A DNA stretch of 64,000 nt. It comes from Siphonodentalium dalli (Eukaryota; Mollusca; Scaphopoda; Gadilida; Siphonodentaliidae). Shown piece after piece: positions 49,456 to 62,025 of the stretch. How positions within the stretch are numbered: position 1 is the first letter of the stretch; each line of letters starts with the position of its first letter. A program made the position numbers and the translations under genes. The notes below the pieces were generated by a model that saw nothing but the letters and a program-made list of their open reading frames with translations, did no database searches and was not told the origin of the DNA. Location of the stretch: NCBI GenBank assembly GCA_032622095.1, contig CP136062.1:8335710-8399709 (forward strand), written 5' to 3'.

Positions 49456-50300
49456 CTTTTATAGTAGAGCGGACATACCTATATAGTATATCGGTGAGCA
49501 TATTCATGCATTTGCCTTGCTTCTTGATAAGTCCGTTTGAATTTGCGTCATGAAGAGAGGGTTTGAATTTGAGTAATATATATCACCCGTTACAATGGTA
49601 TACTCTACCAGGGTTAAACTGTCTGATCTAAATCATTAAAAAGTGTACTAATCTTGCGTTTAGATACTACTTATCACATCCACTCATCGAAAAGTTTTTA
49701 TCTCAATATCTGATTATCGGAGTAATTTTCCCCATTTGATCTTCGGTGGAATTTGCCAAATCTGAACCCACCCGACACAAACACTCCCTTGAGCAGGTTG
49801 CGTTTATATTAGAGAGGTAAAATTTTGGAGGCATACCTACAGTATACCGGCTTACGTCCCACCGCATTAAACTCGCTCCTTTATTAGCCTATTTAGATTT
49901 AGGGCTAAAAATAGGTTAGTGATAGACTACTTCAGTATACATATTTATGTTATATAGCATTGTTACGAGTAAACCGTTGCATCTGAAATTTTGAAAATCG
50001 CACTGTAGATGCGCGTGAACACTACCCATCAGATGTACTCGTCAAAAAAAAAATATCTTGATGTTTGAATTCCCCCACTTTTGCAATTTCGTGAAATTTT
50101 CAAAAAGTCTCAACCCACCCGACTCGCATTCTCCGTTGGACAGGTTACTTTTAAAATATAGCGGTCAAACTTTGGGCACGTACATACAGTATGTCAACGT
50201 ACCTGCTACGACATTATTTTGTTCTTTAATTAGCCGGTTTGGATTTGGCGGGAAAATTAGTGCAATAGTTACGTACCTCGTAACGCGGAAAGTCCTGTGA
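49445..50300 (+). repeat. Degenerate tandem repeat, ~345-bp unit x3
   Basis: The marker GGTTACTTTTA.A.TA.AGCGG with ACATAC…AGTAT recurs near 49452, 49797 and 50142. Around it are diverged blocks such as CCACCCGAC and TTATTAGCC…GATTT. No coding role is seen. Confidence 0.5.
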
Positions 50301-50996
50301 AAAAACATTTTTAAGCGGAATATTCGAGTCAGGATTACTCGTCCAATTCGGAATATGTAATAAAAAATTGAGAGCTCTGTACTTCGGTTTATTCATTCTG
50401 GTGTATAGTATGTCTCTATTTATGGGCGGTAACTCCTCAGGGAAATCGCGGACACAAGTTTTGATGCCCGTGGGCAGTAGGGCATATCGAGTTGTGCATA
50501 CGGTCCAATTTTCGATGCTCTGCTCCTTATAATTTCCGAGATAATAAAATGACATTTTTTCAGATAAATGGAGATAACTCCTCGGAGAAAACGCGGACAA
50601 TATTCTTGATGCGACGATGGCATACAACTCTTTGACCCCAAGATACGTGCCAAGTTTAAATGTGCTACTCCTGGTACTTTTCCAGTTATAAGGGTTGCAA
50701 AAGTGTCCAGTATAATAATAATAACAATGAAAAATTATCGAAAAAGGGCCATAACTCTGTCAAAAGATATTGGACCAACATCCGGATACCATTATTTTTA
50801 GTAGACCTTAGATGCCTATATTCTCTAGAGATTTCGCGGTCCTCCTCCCATTAGTTTCTGAGTATTTCCAATTAAACAGAAAACGGCCGCAGTAGAAAAA
50901 CAATATACTTCCTCGCTACGATATATCGGATCTGAGCTTACCCGGCCCGCCAGATACAGCGCGTAAACGCGCTGAGATCGGCGCTGTAGCTAATTA

Positions 50997-52962
50997 AGCT
51001 AGCCACACATGCTTGCGTATGCGTTAGCGAAAATAATCGGATCCGTTCGTCGGATCCGTTCGTCGTGCGAATGTACCCACACATGTTTGCGTTATCGTTC
51101 CGTTGGGGTCGTGCGAACGTTGTCCTATAGTGATCGTTTCAGTCACTTCACCATGGATTTACAGGAGGAGGAATTGTTATATATGAATAAAATGTCAACA
51201 ATGAATTGATAGCACAATATACTCACCATCTACGGAGGAATTGCCCATCTCCTCGGGGGGGGGGGGTGGAAAAACAATTTCGGATACAAGGTGGAAATTT
51301 TGTGTTTTTCAGTTTTGGGGACCCACCACCCGGGAGCGTAAGTTTTTCCACCAGATCTGGGACACCCACCCGGGAGCGTAAGTTTTTTTCCACCCAGGTC
51401 TGGGACACCCACCCCCAAAATTGATGAAAATCTTGTAAATTCTACTAAATAATGTGTTGTTGGCATGGTAAGGGGTATCTCATTGTGTCTGCACCGGAAC
51501 TGAGAGAACGCTGATCAAGTAGACCCACAAACAATAAACAAACAAAGCACATGGCTGAAAAATATTCCAACAAAACCAGTGACAAAACCTTTAAAAACCC
51601 AAATATTTATGGTTATAAAGGTAAAATACCCACTTTAACAGGATAGGTGTGTCCCTTATTAGCAATATGTTAAAATATGTGCATGTGTAAAGTAAAAATA
51701 CCATCAATTTGATTAAATAAACACAGTTCCAGTCCTCTCTATGTGGTAAATCACTGGTGAGCAAGTGGCGAGTAGCTCTCCTACAAAATGTCGTGGTGAG
51801 TAGTATCCCAACAGGAGATGCCAAAGGCCTGAGGGGGGTACGTTAGGGGTCAGGGGGGGGGGGGCTCCCCCGGAAAATTTTGAAAATTAGAAGCTCTGAG
51901 ATTCAATCTGGAGCCTTTTAATGCTCCAATCAGTGAACAACATGTCATGTATCGACATCGACCATGTATTTCGACCACATGGACACTGTATTTATCGTTT
52001 ATTCAATATCTTGGCTGATATCATCAATATAAACAAATGAGGCCAATAGAACGGTTTTTCGGCGTTTTGACAGCACATCAATCTAATGGGTCATACATTA
52101 CCGGTATTTATTTAAAAGTACTAGGGTGTCTAGTAGGATTTCAAGGAATGAAGGAACCAAGAACTTTTCTAAGTTAGAGTATACCTGCGTGTATAATAAG
52201 TTAAAAAGGCATGATAAACTATGAGAAAAGATGAGAATAGATATTTTTATCATTGCAATTTTTTTCCTCGACCAAAACCCGACCCTCCCCATGGTTTCAA
52301 CTGTTAAAACTTAAAGGGAGAAATTGTGGACCAAAAATGAAAATATAGAGCCCCCCCTCACTTGTATAAGGCTATATATAGCATGCACTACTATGTGAAT
52401 CTGATTGTTTCAATTCATTTTGAAGCCCTAGTTTGCCTTAGAAATGATTTTGAAAACAAATTGCATGACATCAGAAAAAAATATGCATTCCGGGATCAGG
52501 GACACTCACCCACCCGGTCCTTGTATCTTCTCGGAAATATCCTGCCACGCATTAAATGATTTCTGGCTGTCGTGATAGTCCACATGCTGGCCACATACAG
52601 ATAGACCCGGGGTTTAACTAGAAGTCACAAATCTTCCACTTCTTGTGGTGTTATGGGAGTAGATCTAATTCGCGGCATGTTTTATTATTTTGAAAAATCG
52701 CGGCTTTTCCAGGATGACGTCATAAATAATTGCGAATTCCGCTGCGAACGCAAACGGAGCGCCGATTTCTATCGGATGGAAAATACGAGTATTTTCGGAC
52801 CGATAAAAATCGGAGGCATTCGGAGCGTCAGAATAGTTTCGCATCGGAACCGCATGCATGTGTGGGTGCTCGTGCATTTCTATTTGATTTTCCGTCCGAC
52901 AATCGCATGCGATAAAAATAACGCAACGCACCATACGCATACGCAATCATGTGTGGCTAGCT
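50997..52962. mobile_element. PIF/Harbinger-type DNA transposon remnant
   Basis: AGCTAGCCACACATGCTTGC at 50997 is matched by the reverse complement of the right end at 52962 (AGCTAGCCACACATGATTGC). The first 28 bp agree with one mismatch. Both ends are flanked by TTA (50994-50996 and 52963-52965), which is the TWA-type 3-bp target duplication of PIF/Harbinger elements. The 1966-bp interior has no transposase or Myb-like frame. A plus-strand frame near 51152 starts MDLQEEELLYMNK, faintly like the acidic start of Harbinger proteins, but it ends after 18 residues. It is a non-autonomous or decayed copy. Confidence 0.65.
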
Positions 52963-53096
52963 TTAGGCTCCAGATTCGGCGCGCGTATCGGAACGGTGTG
53001 CGACGAGAGCGCAGTGCTTATGAACGCATCGCTGTATGCGTGAGTCTGTTCTTATTTCGGTCACATCTCGTTGTTCTGTTGAGGACATGGTATGCA

Positions 53097-54965
53097 CGGG
53101 GTATGCATTATTCCAATAAAGAGCGTTCATCGCAAGTTAATGGTAAAATATATGTTCAAATAGGACGCCTAATTTTAAAAATAATTTTTGACGGGCTATC
53201 CTTGACGCGTAAGCGATGATGTCACGACATTATCTAAATGACTTGCGAGTGCTGAAATTTATGATTTTTGTTTTCGATGAATAGTTCGTGTTGCCTCGCG
53301 TTTATTTGATCATGTTATAGCAGGTATCTCATAATCGTTCTATTTTATACATATAAAATAGAAACTCACGTGAGATCCCATATGGACCATGCATATCAGT
53401 ATTTTGACAAAGAGCTCTGTGTGATTTGTGAAGGGTGTTGTACAAACCGACATAGCCACAGCAATCGAGTATTCGAGGATGATCGAATGAACTATGACAC
53501 AAATGATTTCATATACATGCATGCAATCGGCATCAATTGAAGTCTACTCATTAGCATTGAAATAAATCATTCAAAGTGTTGGCTCAATATTGGATAAATG
53601 TTGAAGTCATGATATAGTGGAATGAAATGGAATTGGACCATCGTATTGTGTCTGATGTATTGCCACCATTCAGTGCAAGACAAACACGAGATATCAGCAT
53701 ATTGATATGCATGTACTAATTTATTACTTTTATATATAGGCAGTTTAAATATATCCACGATTACCGATACAGTACTTCTGTGGAAACATGACCCACTGAG
53801 TGTAATCAGTTGCGGAAAAATGACATATTCCACCCGATAAAAAGCGGCGAATGTCTATCCGTGATATGCATGGGATATGCATTATTTCAATAAAGAGCGT
53901 TCATTGGACATTAATGGTAAACTATATGTTCATATAAGACGACTGTTTTTATATTTTTTGACGGGCTTTCCTCAAAACAACACAATGCAAAATGTATGTG
54001 TACCCTACCAATATAGGGCATCACTATATATAGTACAGTGTGGTTCGATTGACCCATATATTCCCGACTGCTGTGTTATATTTTAACATTTGTATGATGT
54101 TGAGTTGGTAAGGTCAATTTCCAAATAGTATTAGCTTGATACTAATACAGAGCATTCTATACAACCTACATGTAGTTCCTGTGAATTAAACATATGGACT
54201 AGCACTATTTTTTCTGAAAAATGCGTTTCATTGCAGACGACACATCGTAACTATATTTATCACATAATTAACTCACAGAATCAGCTCCATAATTATTGGC
54301 GAGACACCCGTGTAATATTAGCGCATGCGATTACGTCACGCCATTATTTAAATGAATTGCCCGTGCTGAAGAATATGATTTTTTGCTTTTGATGGATAGT
54401 TCGTGTTGCCTAGCGTTTATTTTATCATGTTATAAATGATATCTCAAAATCATTCTATTTTATACATATAAAATAGAAGCTCATGTGATATCCCATATAT
54501 AGACCATGCATATCATGATTCCGACAAAGAGCGTTCACAGTCATCCATTCTTTGTAAAATTAATGCGATTTGTGAAGGGTGTTGTACAAACCGACAAGCC
54601 ACAGCAATCGATGATGATCGAATGAACTATGACACAAATGATTTCATATAGCAGTACATGCATGCAGTCAGCATCAATTGAATTCCACTCCTTACTATTA
54701 TTATTGAAATAAATCATTCAATATGTTGGCTCATTGTTGGATAAATGTTAAACTCGTGATATATATAGTTAATGAAATGTAATTGGACTATCCTATTAGG
54801 TCTGATGTATTGCCACCATTTGGTGCAGGAAAACACGAGATATAAGTATATTGATATGCATGTAATCATTTATTACATTTATATACAGGCAGTTCAAATA
54901 TATCCGCGATTACCGATACAGTATTTCTGTGGAAACATGACCAACTGACCTTAATGCGTTGCGGG
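53097..54965 (+). repeat. Diverged tandem duplication, 0.75-1.1-kb unit x2
   Basis: Copy A (about 53097-53830) and copy B (about 53868-54965) share many blocks in order. Examples are AATAAAGAGCGTTCAT, TAGTTCGTGTTGCCT, ATTTTATACATATAAAATAG, TTGTGAAGGGTGTTGTACAA, ATTGCCACCATT and GATTACCGATACAGTA. Copy B has about 330 bp more (about 54000-54340), including GCGCATGCGATTACGTCACGCC. No exon is recognised in either. Confidence 0.75.
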
Positions 54966-55870
54966 AATGTATACCCATAATGATAATGTAATGCGTTGCG
55001 AGGATGTATACCCATAATGATAATGTTGTTTCACGTGTGTCATTATACTGATCTGGATAGTCATGTTGAAGGCCAAATTATTTTATAGTATCTATATAAA
55101 ACAAAAACGTATATTTTATACCAGAATACAGAATAGATATGCCCAAAGATGTTCCACGAATTGATTGAGATTATCATATTTACCTGGAAACTCCCTTTTA
55201 TTTCTTTAAATAAAATGCATAAAACTTAAAAATTAGGAGATATATAGTCACGAGTATTAGGCACAATTGACCCCACCACCAAAATACACACCCATATATG
55301 TCTTATATAAATATATATAAGACTTATATGGGGTGGTGGTGTCAAATGTACAGAATACCAGAGTATAGAGTTATGCCCTTTCACCGCAACTAACAGACCG
55401 ACACTCAGCACTTCATAATTATTGGTAAGACACACGTTTAATATTAGCGCATGTGATGACGTCACGCCGAAGATTTTCCACTAATTGATAGAGATTCTCA
55501 TATTTACCCCAAAACTCCCACTTTATTTAACTAAAATGCATAAAAATAAAAAAAACTAGGATATATATAGTCAGGGGAATTTCGCACAATTGACCCCACC
55601 ACCCCAAATACATATATAAGTCTTATATCGTGTCTTTTTTTAAAACATATTTTATTGTAATATAATATTACAAGAGGGATAGGGGCACAAATTTTAACAA
55701 CTTACATCCACCCCTCTCCCATTAACATTTTAACAAATACAACGTAGATGACGAAGATAACATATATACGGGATGACGTTTTGTGTGTTTCTAATTGCTG
55801 TCTTTATGGTGGTGAGGTTAATTGTACCAAATACAAGTGTATAGAGTTATTCACATTCCATCAAAACTAA
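54270..55870 (+). repeat. Nested local duplications with a short palindrome
   Basis: TAATATTAGCGCATG.GAT.ACGTCACGCC is present near 54320 and 55440. GATGTTCCACGAATTGAT through GACCCCACCACC (55147-55277) is repeated at about 55470-55605. A palindrome sits at 55268-55342: CATATATGTCTTATATA pairs with TATATAAGACTTATATG, inside an ACCCCACCACC / GGTGGTGGTGT pair. The second copy of the palindrome is interrupted by about 165 bp starting with a T run near 55626. Confidence 0.55.
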
Positions 55871-58490
55871 CAGACTGGCTCTTAGTCCAGATAGGTGTTT
55901 GTCTGTTCTCGAAAAAATTCCTATGAGTTTACTCAATATAACACAATCATGCCTCGTGGTACAACCAGATTGTCGTATACCCAAGGGGCATCATTATAAA
56001 TCACTTTGCTGTACTATTGTAGGCCGAGTTGGGTGGTCAAAGGAAGCACATGACCCATGAACAATGGTAGTCTGTCCTCATTCCCATATTCCAGCATACA
56101 TACCAGTGGACTGTTATTTTCTTAACATTGCATTTTGTTGATTTGTGGGAGGCAAATATCGAAATATTATAAGTTGTATGTCGATAAAGAGCGTTTATAA
56201 CTAATATACTTCCCGTGAGTGGAAACTGATTTCTAAATTACACACACACCGGATTGTCCTAGTTTGTCTGAAACTTTGGTTTCAATCTTTCACAGTTAAG
56301 TGCAGGAGAACACTATGAACATTATTATACTGATGTGCATGTATGCATACCATACGAACATAGTTGAATATAATTCATGTAAATATATATATTATGCATT
56401 GTAAATAGATGCACAAATTTTGTTAATGAAATGCCGGCTGCGATGGGACACCCGGGAACAGACACGCTTCAGACGAAATTATCACTTCATGGTCATTAGC
56501 CATGGTAATTGACACCTCCCGGTGGACCAATATAAATCGCCCGAGTGTACACAACAGATTAAAATATGCTAACAGTCAGTCAACGATTGTGTGATATAAT
56601 AACCACACACTGGTTAAATGGTCTTGCTAATTTGCAATGATGCTGGTGGGATCAGGTGAACTGTCATGCTGCTGATATGGCGAACTGATGCTGCTAAGAC
56701 CACATGACCAAATAACCAGGGCGAACCAGTGTTAAATGAATATTTATAGCAATGAAGAGCGGCGATCATCATCTATATACACCCACACCAATCTATATCG
56801 AAACGGACATCGAGGCAACAAGGTGACACCCGTCAGGTCACGGGCGCGTCGACAGGGATGTGAGCTATGGTAACTCCGTGTGTATCATTAGTTGTGGGAG
56901 CAGGCCACAGCGGTGAAAGTGACCACCTTACTATAAGTGTGACAGAGTGCATGTATGTCATAGGTGAGATAGAGCTGATTTCAAGGTCCAGTCATTGCAA
57001 GGCAAACACTTTCCATCCCGGTTAAGTTATCCTGCTAATTTGATCTGAAGCTGGTGGGTCCTGCTGACTTGCCATTGTGCTGGTAGTGACAAATATTGGT
57101 GTTAAGAAATTGTTCCGTTATTGTATATATATCCAGACACTGCAACATGTATGTTCCGAAAGAATAACGGTACATTTCTTAACAGAATCAGTTTACCATA
57201 TCAGCATATTTCAACTCCGTGGTATACCCACCAGGATCGTAGCAAATCAACAAGACTACTTAAATTCTGGATATCTCACTGACGTACATGTGCACGTACG
57301 CATCGACATTAACATTTGAGTTTGTTTATGTGTCTATATTATATTTTACTGTTTAATTTAGGTTTTGTGCGCCCATATTCGTATTATAGAAATATATCAC
57401 AAGATTACATAAAATAAAAGCTTCCTCCATATAGGCGGCATATGAATTATTTTAATAAACGCCATGCTGTCTCCAAATTTATGCGAATGTCACGCAGCGC
57501 GGACATAAGTAGTTTGCATGCAGGAGTTACTGTTCCTTTAGATATATAAAATAAAACTTAATTCCACTTATCCCACAATATCACGAGGCAATTTCACAAT
57601 TATATTATTTATATGCCGTTCCTTTAGAATACTCTCATTATCCTCATTTCCACCCATTGAACCATGTCGTAATCCGTATGTCTGTCAGTATTTTTATTTT
57701 CGGAAACGGCCGAATTAAAACATTTTCCAGCCACATCGATGAATCCAAGATCATCCTTCTTTATTCCCTATTTTCGACTGCATATTTTAACGAAGAGTAT
57801 GTGTCGTACTTTGTCATCAATTTAGAGCACTTCAATACAAATCTGTGGAACTAATCACGCATGATTGTGGTTGTTTTGTTTGTATGACGAAAACAGCATG
57901 AATAATATTAATATGGATACCAATGTCCTAGTGGGATATATTCTGCAGGTATCGATCATACGCGAAGCCAATAATTATTTTAAAAAATAATACATTTACG
58001 ATTTGAGATAGACGGAATCAGTTGTGACTGTGTACGTACATGTACATATGTGGATGTTAATATCAGCAAACTATATATAGGGACTATAACATTGCATAGC
58101 AATATACTGACCTATTAATTTTAAACCCAGAGTGTTTGCCGCCATCCATGGCGTACCACCCCGACGGTGTATACAAACACAGCCATATAGAAGGGAATCA
58201 TAATTCCTATTAACCGCCAGGGCAGATATATAGCGCACACTATGGGCTGAGACAATTTGAGATATCTGCCGCCGCCCCTAAGGCGCGCCATCGAATTATA
58301 TTAGTTATGGATGGGCTAACACGCGCCGGCAGGCGATCTCACTGCTCAAGATAGATATTCCCTCCTTTTTGGCTTTTGTAGTAAATCGCCAAATGTATGC
58401 GTGACACAATGTGATACATACATATTTTACCCCAGTTATTTTAATTTATCAGACGGTCACCATATCACCAAGTTACAACGACAATATTTC
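55871..58490. other. Non-coding stretch with minor duplications
   Basis: TTGCTAATTTG…GATGCTGGTGGG near 56628 resembles CTGCTAATTTG…GAAGCTGGTGGG near 57035. Otherwise there are only short frames (up to 80 codons) without recognisable domains. No splice-linked exons could be proposed. Confidence 0.45.
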
Positions 58491-58494
58491 TTCA

Positions 58495-58556
58495 ATCGGA
58501 TAATGCATCTTAAAAAGCACTTAATCGGATAATGCATCTTTAAAAGCACTTAACAT
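58495..58556 (+). repeat. Tandem duplication, ~28-bp unit x2
   Basis: AATCGGATAATGCATCTT followed by (A/T)AAAAGCACTT occurs twice in succession. Confidence 0.7.
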
Positions 58557-58559
58557 TAA

Positions 58560-59403
58560 CAATGATTAGCGCACCACATATAAATGTACATTCATGGCAC
58601 CGACAAACAAGATTTCAACAATTTGACTCCTATTTCTTTTTGCTAAATATGATGTGTACCGCCTCCTCTGGTCTGATCTCACCTCGCGCGCGCTTCGGCT
58701 ACTCTATTAGCAACTTTCCTCCATTATGGAGAGCAAATATATATTTTTTGAACATTCAGGGGCGAGTAATTCGCTTACAAAATTTTCATGGCACCGTTAT
58801 CGGGGTGACATGTGACCATGCCATGTAAATTTGGTCGCGTTCGGAGATAATTCACTGCAACCTGGTGTGCAACCATAAGTGGTAATACGGTGCACCATCT
58901 TCGATTTCTTTCAAGCTACAATATGACTTACATGTGGAACAACACTTTTCGCACCTATTCAATTTGAAGCCAAGTAGTTTGCATATAAAGCACGAAATGG
59001 TTGAATTTTCGAAACCTTATCAAACTGAAATGTACAGCAAATTACGAGATACAAAACATTTGAGTTTATGTCGACCAATTTTATCAGAATGATTTGGTGT
59101 CTAGCAATGGTTTTGGTATATCGACACCATTGCAAATCAATGTACACGTACATAGATGCGTGGATAAGTAGAGGTTAAAGCGTATATCGTAGCCATTTAA
59201 CAATATAGAACGAAATCGCTGTTCATTTGACAGGTCATATATAATTGAATAGATGTATATTGTGTGTGTATGTAAATGGGAAAAAAAACATTACTGCTAT
59301 TGTATTGTGTTTATTTCAGGCAAGATATGCCCATATATAGTCATAATCCAACATATAATTACAAATTTTCGATATAATATATAGGTATGATTTCTTTACA
59401 TAA
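58560..59403. other. Non-coding stretch
   Basis: The frames at 58562-58828 (plus) and 58959-59153 (minus) have no recognisable features. Nothing supports a gene. Confidence 0.4.
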
Positions 59404-59520
59404 GTTAAAGATACGGGCGGCGTTGGTGGTGGGTATGCTGTTAAAATAATCACATCCGCCAAAAACCGCCATAAACAGAAGGATTAGTAAAAATATAGAG
59501 CCTTTGTTCTTATGTCAATC
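59404..59520 (+). repeat. Dispersed repeat, copy 2
   Basis: GTTAAAGATACGGGCGGCGT, GGTGGGTATGCTGTTAAAA, CCGCCATAAACAGAA and CTTTGTTCTTATGTCAATCA match copy 1 at roughly 80% or better by eye. Similarity may continue to about 59640. Confidence 0.7.
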
Positions 59521-61019
59521 AGAAATATGGCATAAACAGTATGTTATTGTCATTTTCCCCTGTTGTTGTGTAAACGAAAGCAAAAACGTTACGTTTCCTG
59601 GTTTTTTTTATGTCCGGATATGGTAAACACAAAGAGCGTTATTTGTTAAGGTTTTCCTGATATGTAAATAATAAAGAGCGTTTATATCATTTGTGTGTGT
59701 TAACCAATATAATTGCACTGTGTTATATAAACAGAAGCACAACTTCTGTAACACGAGCAGTCTCTTGTTTACGTACAACATCGTACGTCTTGACGACAAT
59801 ATACTATCTACGCGCTGATTATGTTTGGCATCGAGCGGAACTGTATATATTTTTGTGTTCCTTCTGTTAATGCCGATTTGGACAAATATAAAAATTTCTG
59901 CAACAAACGCCACCCGTGCCTTTAGCCTCTGGTGTTCCTACTAGCAAGTCCACTCGTCTGCTTACAGTGTTAAATGTATTCCAAGCTACATCGACCAACA
60001 CTTATAATACACATGAAATATTGAGCAACAGAATAAAACTAGGCGGCTATCCGGGTGGATATGCTGATCTATTCGACTTGACACTGATATTAACACACAT
60101 GGTGGTCAAATGCAGTGGATTTCTGCCAGTCATTATTCATCATCAAATAAGCATGGAATTCCGTGCTATCTGTATAGGCCAGAAATTCCCACCAGATGAT
60201 ACATTACGTAATACGAACGCCCCAATGCTTGAAGGTTGCTCAATGTGTTGAGCAGATGTTTCTGCATTGGAACGCCGGACTTTATTAGCTTCCGTTTTGT
60301 GTCTGTCTTTCATGAAAGTTATCCGACCTCCTGGTATTTTAATTATCACATAAGAAACTAGATCGCACTATCGACTTCAAATGAACCTTCTCAAATTAAA
60401 TTATATTGTGTATATATGTCACAAGTTAACTTTTGTATATGTATATACATGTATTGTACAATAATGGTCCCCATATTTGGAGGAATACATATCTCTCTCG
60501 TGGTATGTCATTACACCTGAATGGTAAGCCCTAATGAATTAAACCAAACGGATCAGATTAATGGCAATGACATATAACAGGCAAGTATAGTATTTATATT
60601 GTAAACACTGTTCATATATTATAATGTATCATTTGAAAAGTTATGATGTAAGTCATGTTCATAAATGTAATATATGTTATCTTAATATCTATGTATTATT
60701 GGTCGATAAGATTAAACAAATTGAATTGACCGGTGGAATAGAAAGTAGATTGCAGGACTGGGAAGTATATCATATATTGGCAAATTTGAGAACGTTCTAA
60801 ACATTCATAAAATGGCAGTTAAAACAGTTTTAAAAAACACTCTTGCCAGTGTGAATCCCACCCCCCCCCATATTGCGTGCAAACAACAGTCGCTATCTTG
60901 AAACAGCATACCACAACTATAAGCACTGATCTCAGGTTAATATGATCGTACGTGACACGTAATGGAGCAACCACCAAGTTGATCATTAAGTTCAACGTTA
61001 CAATAATTATATGATGTAC
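59521..61019. other. Non-coding stretch
   Basis: Two adjacent frames of just over 100 codons exist (59608-59913 on the minus strand, 59916-60251 on the plus strand) in a divergent layout. Neither has a domain, signal peptide or composition that I recognise, and random frames of this length are expected in this much sequence. Confidence 0.35.
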
Positions 61020-61549
61020 CATACAGGGTACTGCATGTGTTACACCACTCGGAGAAATGTCTGTGTCGTCACACAAATACCTTGCTAGAACTTGGATTAA
61101 TATATTCGTAATCGTATATAGTCACCAATAGCCGGGTTACTACCGTAGTAACGGACATTGCCCATCTAGTGAACTATTCAATCCCAGCATTGAAATCATG
61201 GTTATGATCAGTTCAAACATATGGGTAAAGTTCGAACATAAGATAATAATAGCTGAGAACCTGGTGCGAATTTAACTGTGGTGGGGCCTCAAGCATATCT
61301 ACCCCTGCACGTCAGAAAAGAAAAGTAGCTTGAGGATGGAAGTGAACCATCATCCCACAGTGTAATCAACCAGGCCTGTTGGGTTTGAATAGTTCACTAG
61401 ATAGGCAAGGTCAGGTACTACGGTAGTAACCCGGCTATTGGTGACTATATACGATTACGAATATATCAATTCAAGTTCTAACATGGTATTTTAGTGTGAT
61501 GACACAGACATTTCTCCGAGTGGTGTAGCACATGTAGCACCCTGTATGT
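61020..61549. repeat. 530-bp foldback with ~170-bp arms
   Basis: The left arm (61020-61190) begins CATACAGGGT and includes CACTCGGAGAAATGTCTGTG, then CGTAATCGTATATAGTCACC and GCCGGGTTACTACCGTAGTA. The right arm (about 61383-61549) is its reverse complement at about 90% identity or better by eye. The unpaired middle is about 190 bp. There is no reading frame of note. Confidence 0.8.
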
Positions 61550-61609
61550 ATATATACATATCACAGCAGAAGTTTCCTTAGAATTAATGGATGGAAATGG
61601 AATGCCTCT

Positions 61610-62025
61610 AATATTTGTATTATTTGAGTCGGACATAGATTACCTTAGCTGCAGGCAATCAATGCAATACGTGTAAACTATGTAGAAAAAAAAATTATTG
61701 AATAAATTGTAGTGAATATGATGCGTCACTTTAATATTTGAGTCGGACATAGCTTACCTTACCTGAAGGCAATCAATGCAATAAGTGATGTAGAAACAGA
61801 AATTATTGAATGAAGTGTAATGAATATGAAGCGTCATTTTAATGCAATATCGATTGGGAGGAAGAGAAATGTCACTTTAATAGTTAACAATGATATACAT
61901 ATATAATTATAGATTATCCCCATTGAAGACGATCAATGCAATGACCAGTGTAGAAATGGAAAAAAAATGTTGCCTGAATGAATCGATGTGTGAACATAAA
62001 GTCTCACTTTAATGAAATGTTGAGA
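61610..62025 (-). repeat. Tandem units in the tail of the ~160-bp family, x3
   Basis: ATTTGAGTCGGACATAG … GCAATCAATGCAATA … TGTAGAAA … CACTTTAAT occurs near 61616 and 61732. A more diverged form follows from about 61861 (GATCAATGCAATGACC … TGTAGAAATGG). The period is about 115-130 bp. Confidence 0.55.

Noticed and set aside
51152..51208. Start of a Harbinger-derived protein (MDLQEEELLYMNK)
   Set aside because: Only 18 residues before a stop, so the similarity is too short. Kept only as a remark under the element.
52653..53219. 188-codon frame
   Set aside because: It crosses the right end and target duplication of the Harbinger-like element into unrelated tandemly duplicated DNA.
59608..60251. 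Divergent pair of frames of just over 100 codons as a two-gene module
   Set aside because: No domains, no start-context support, and lengths within chance expectation for 64 kb of A+T-rich DNA.
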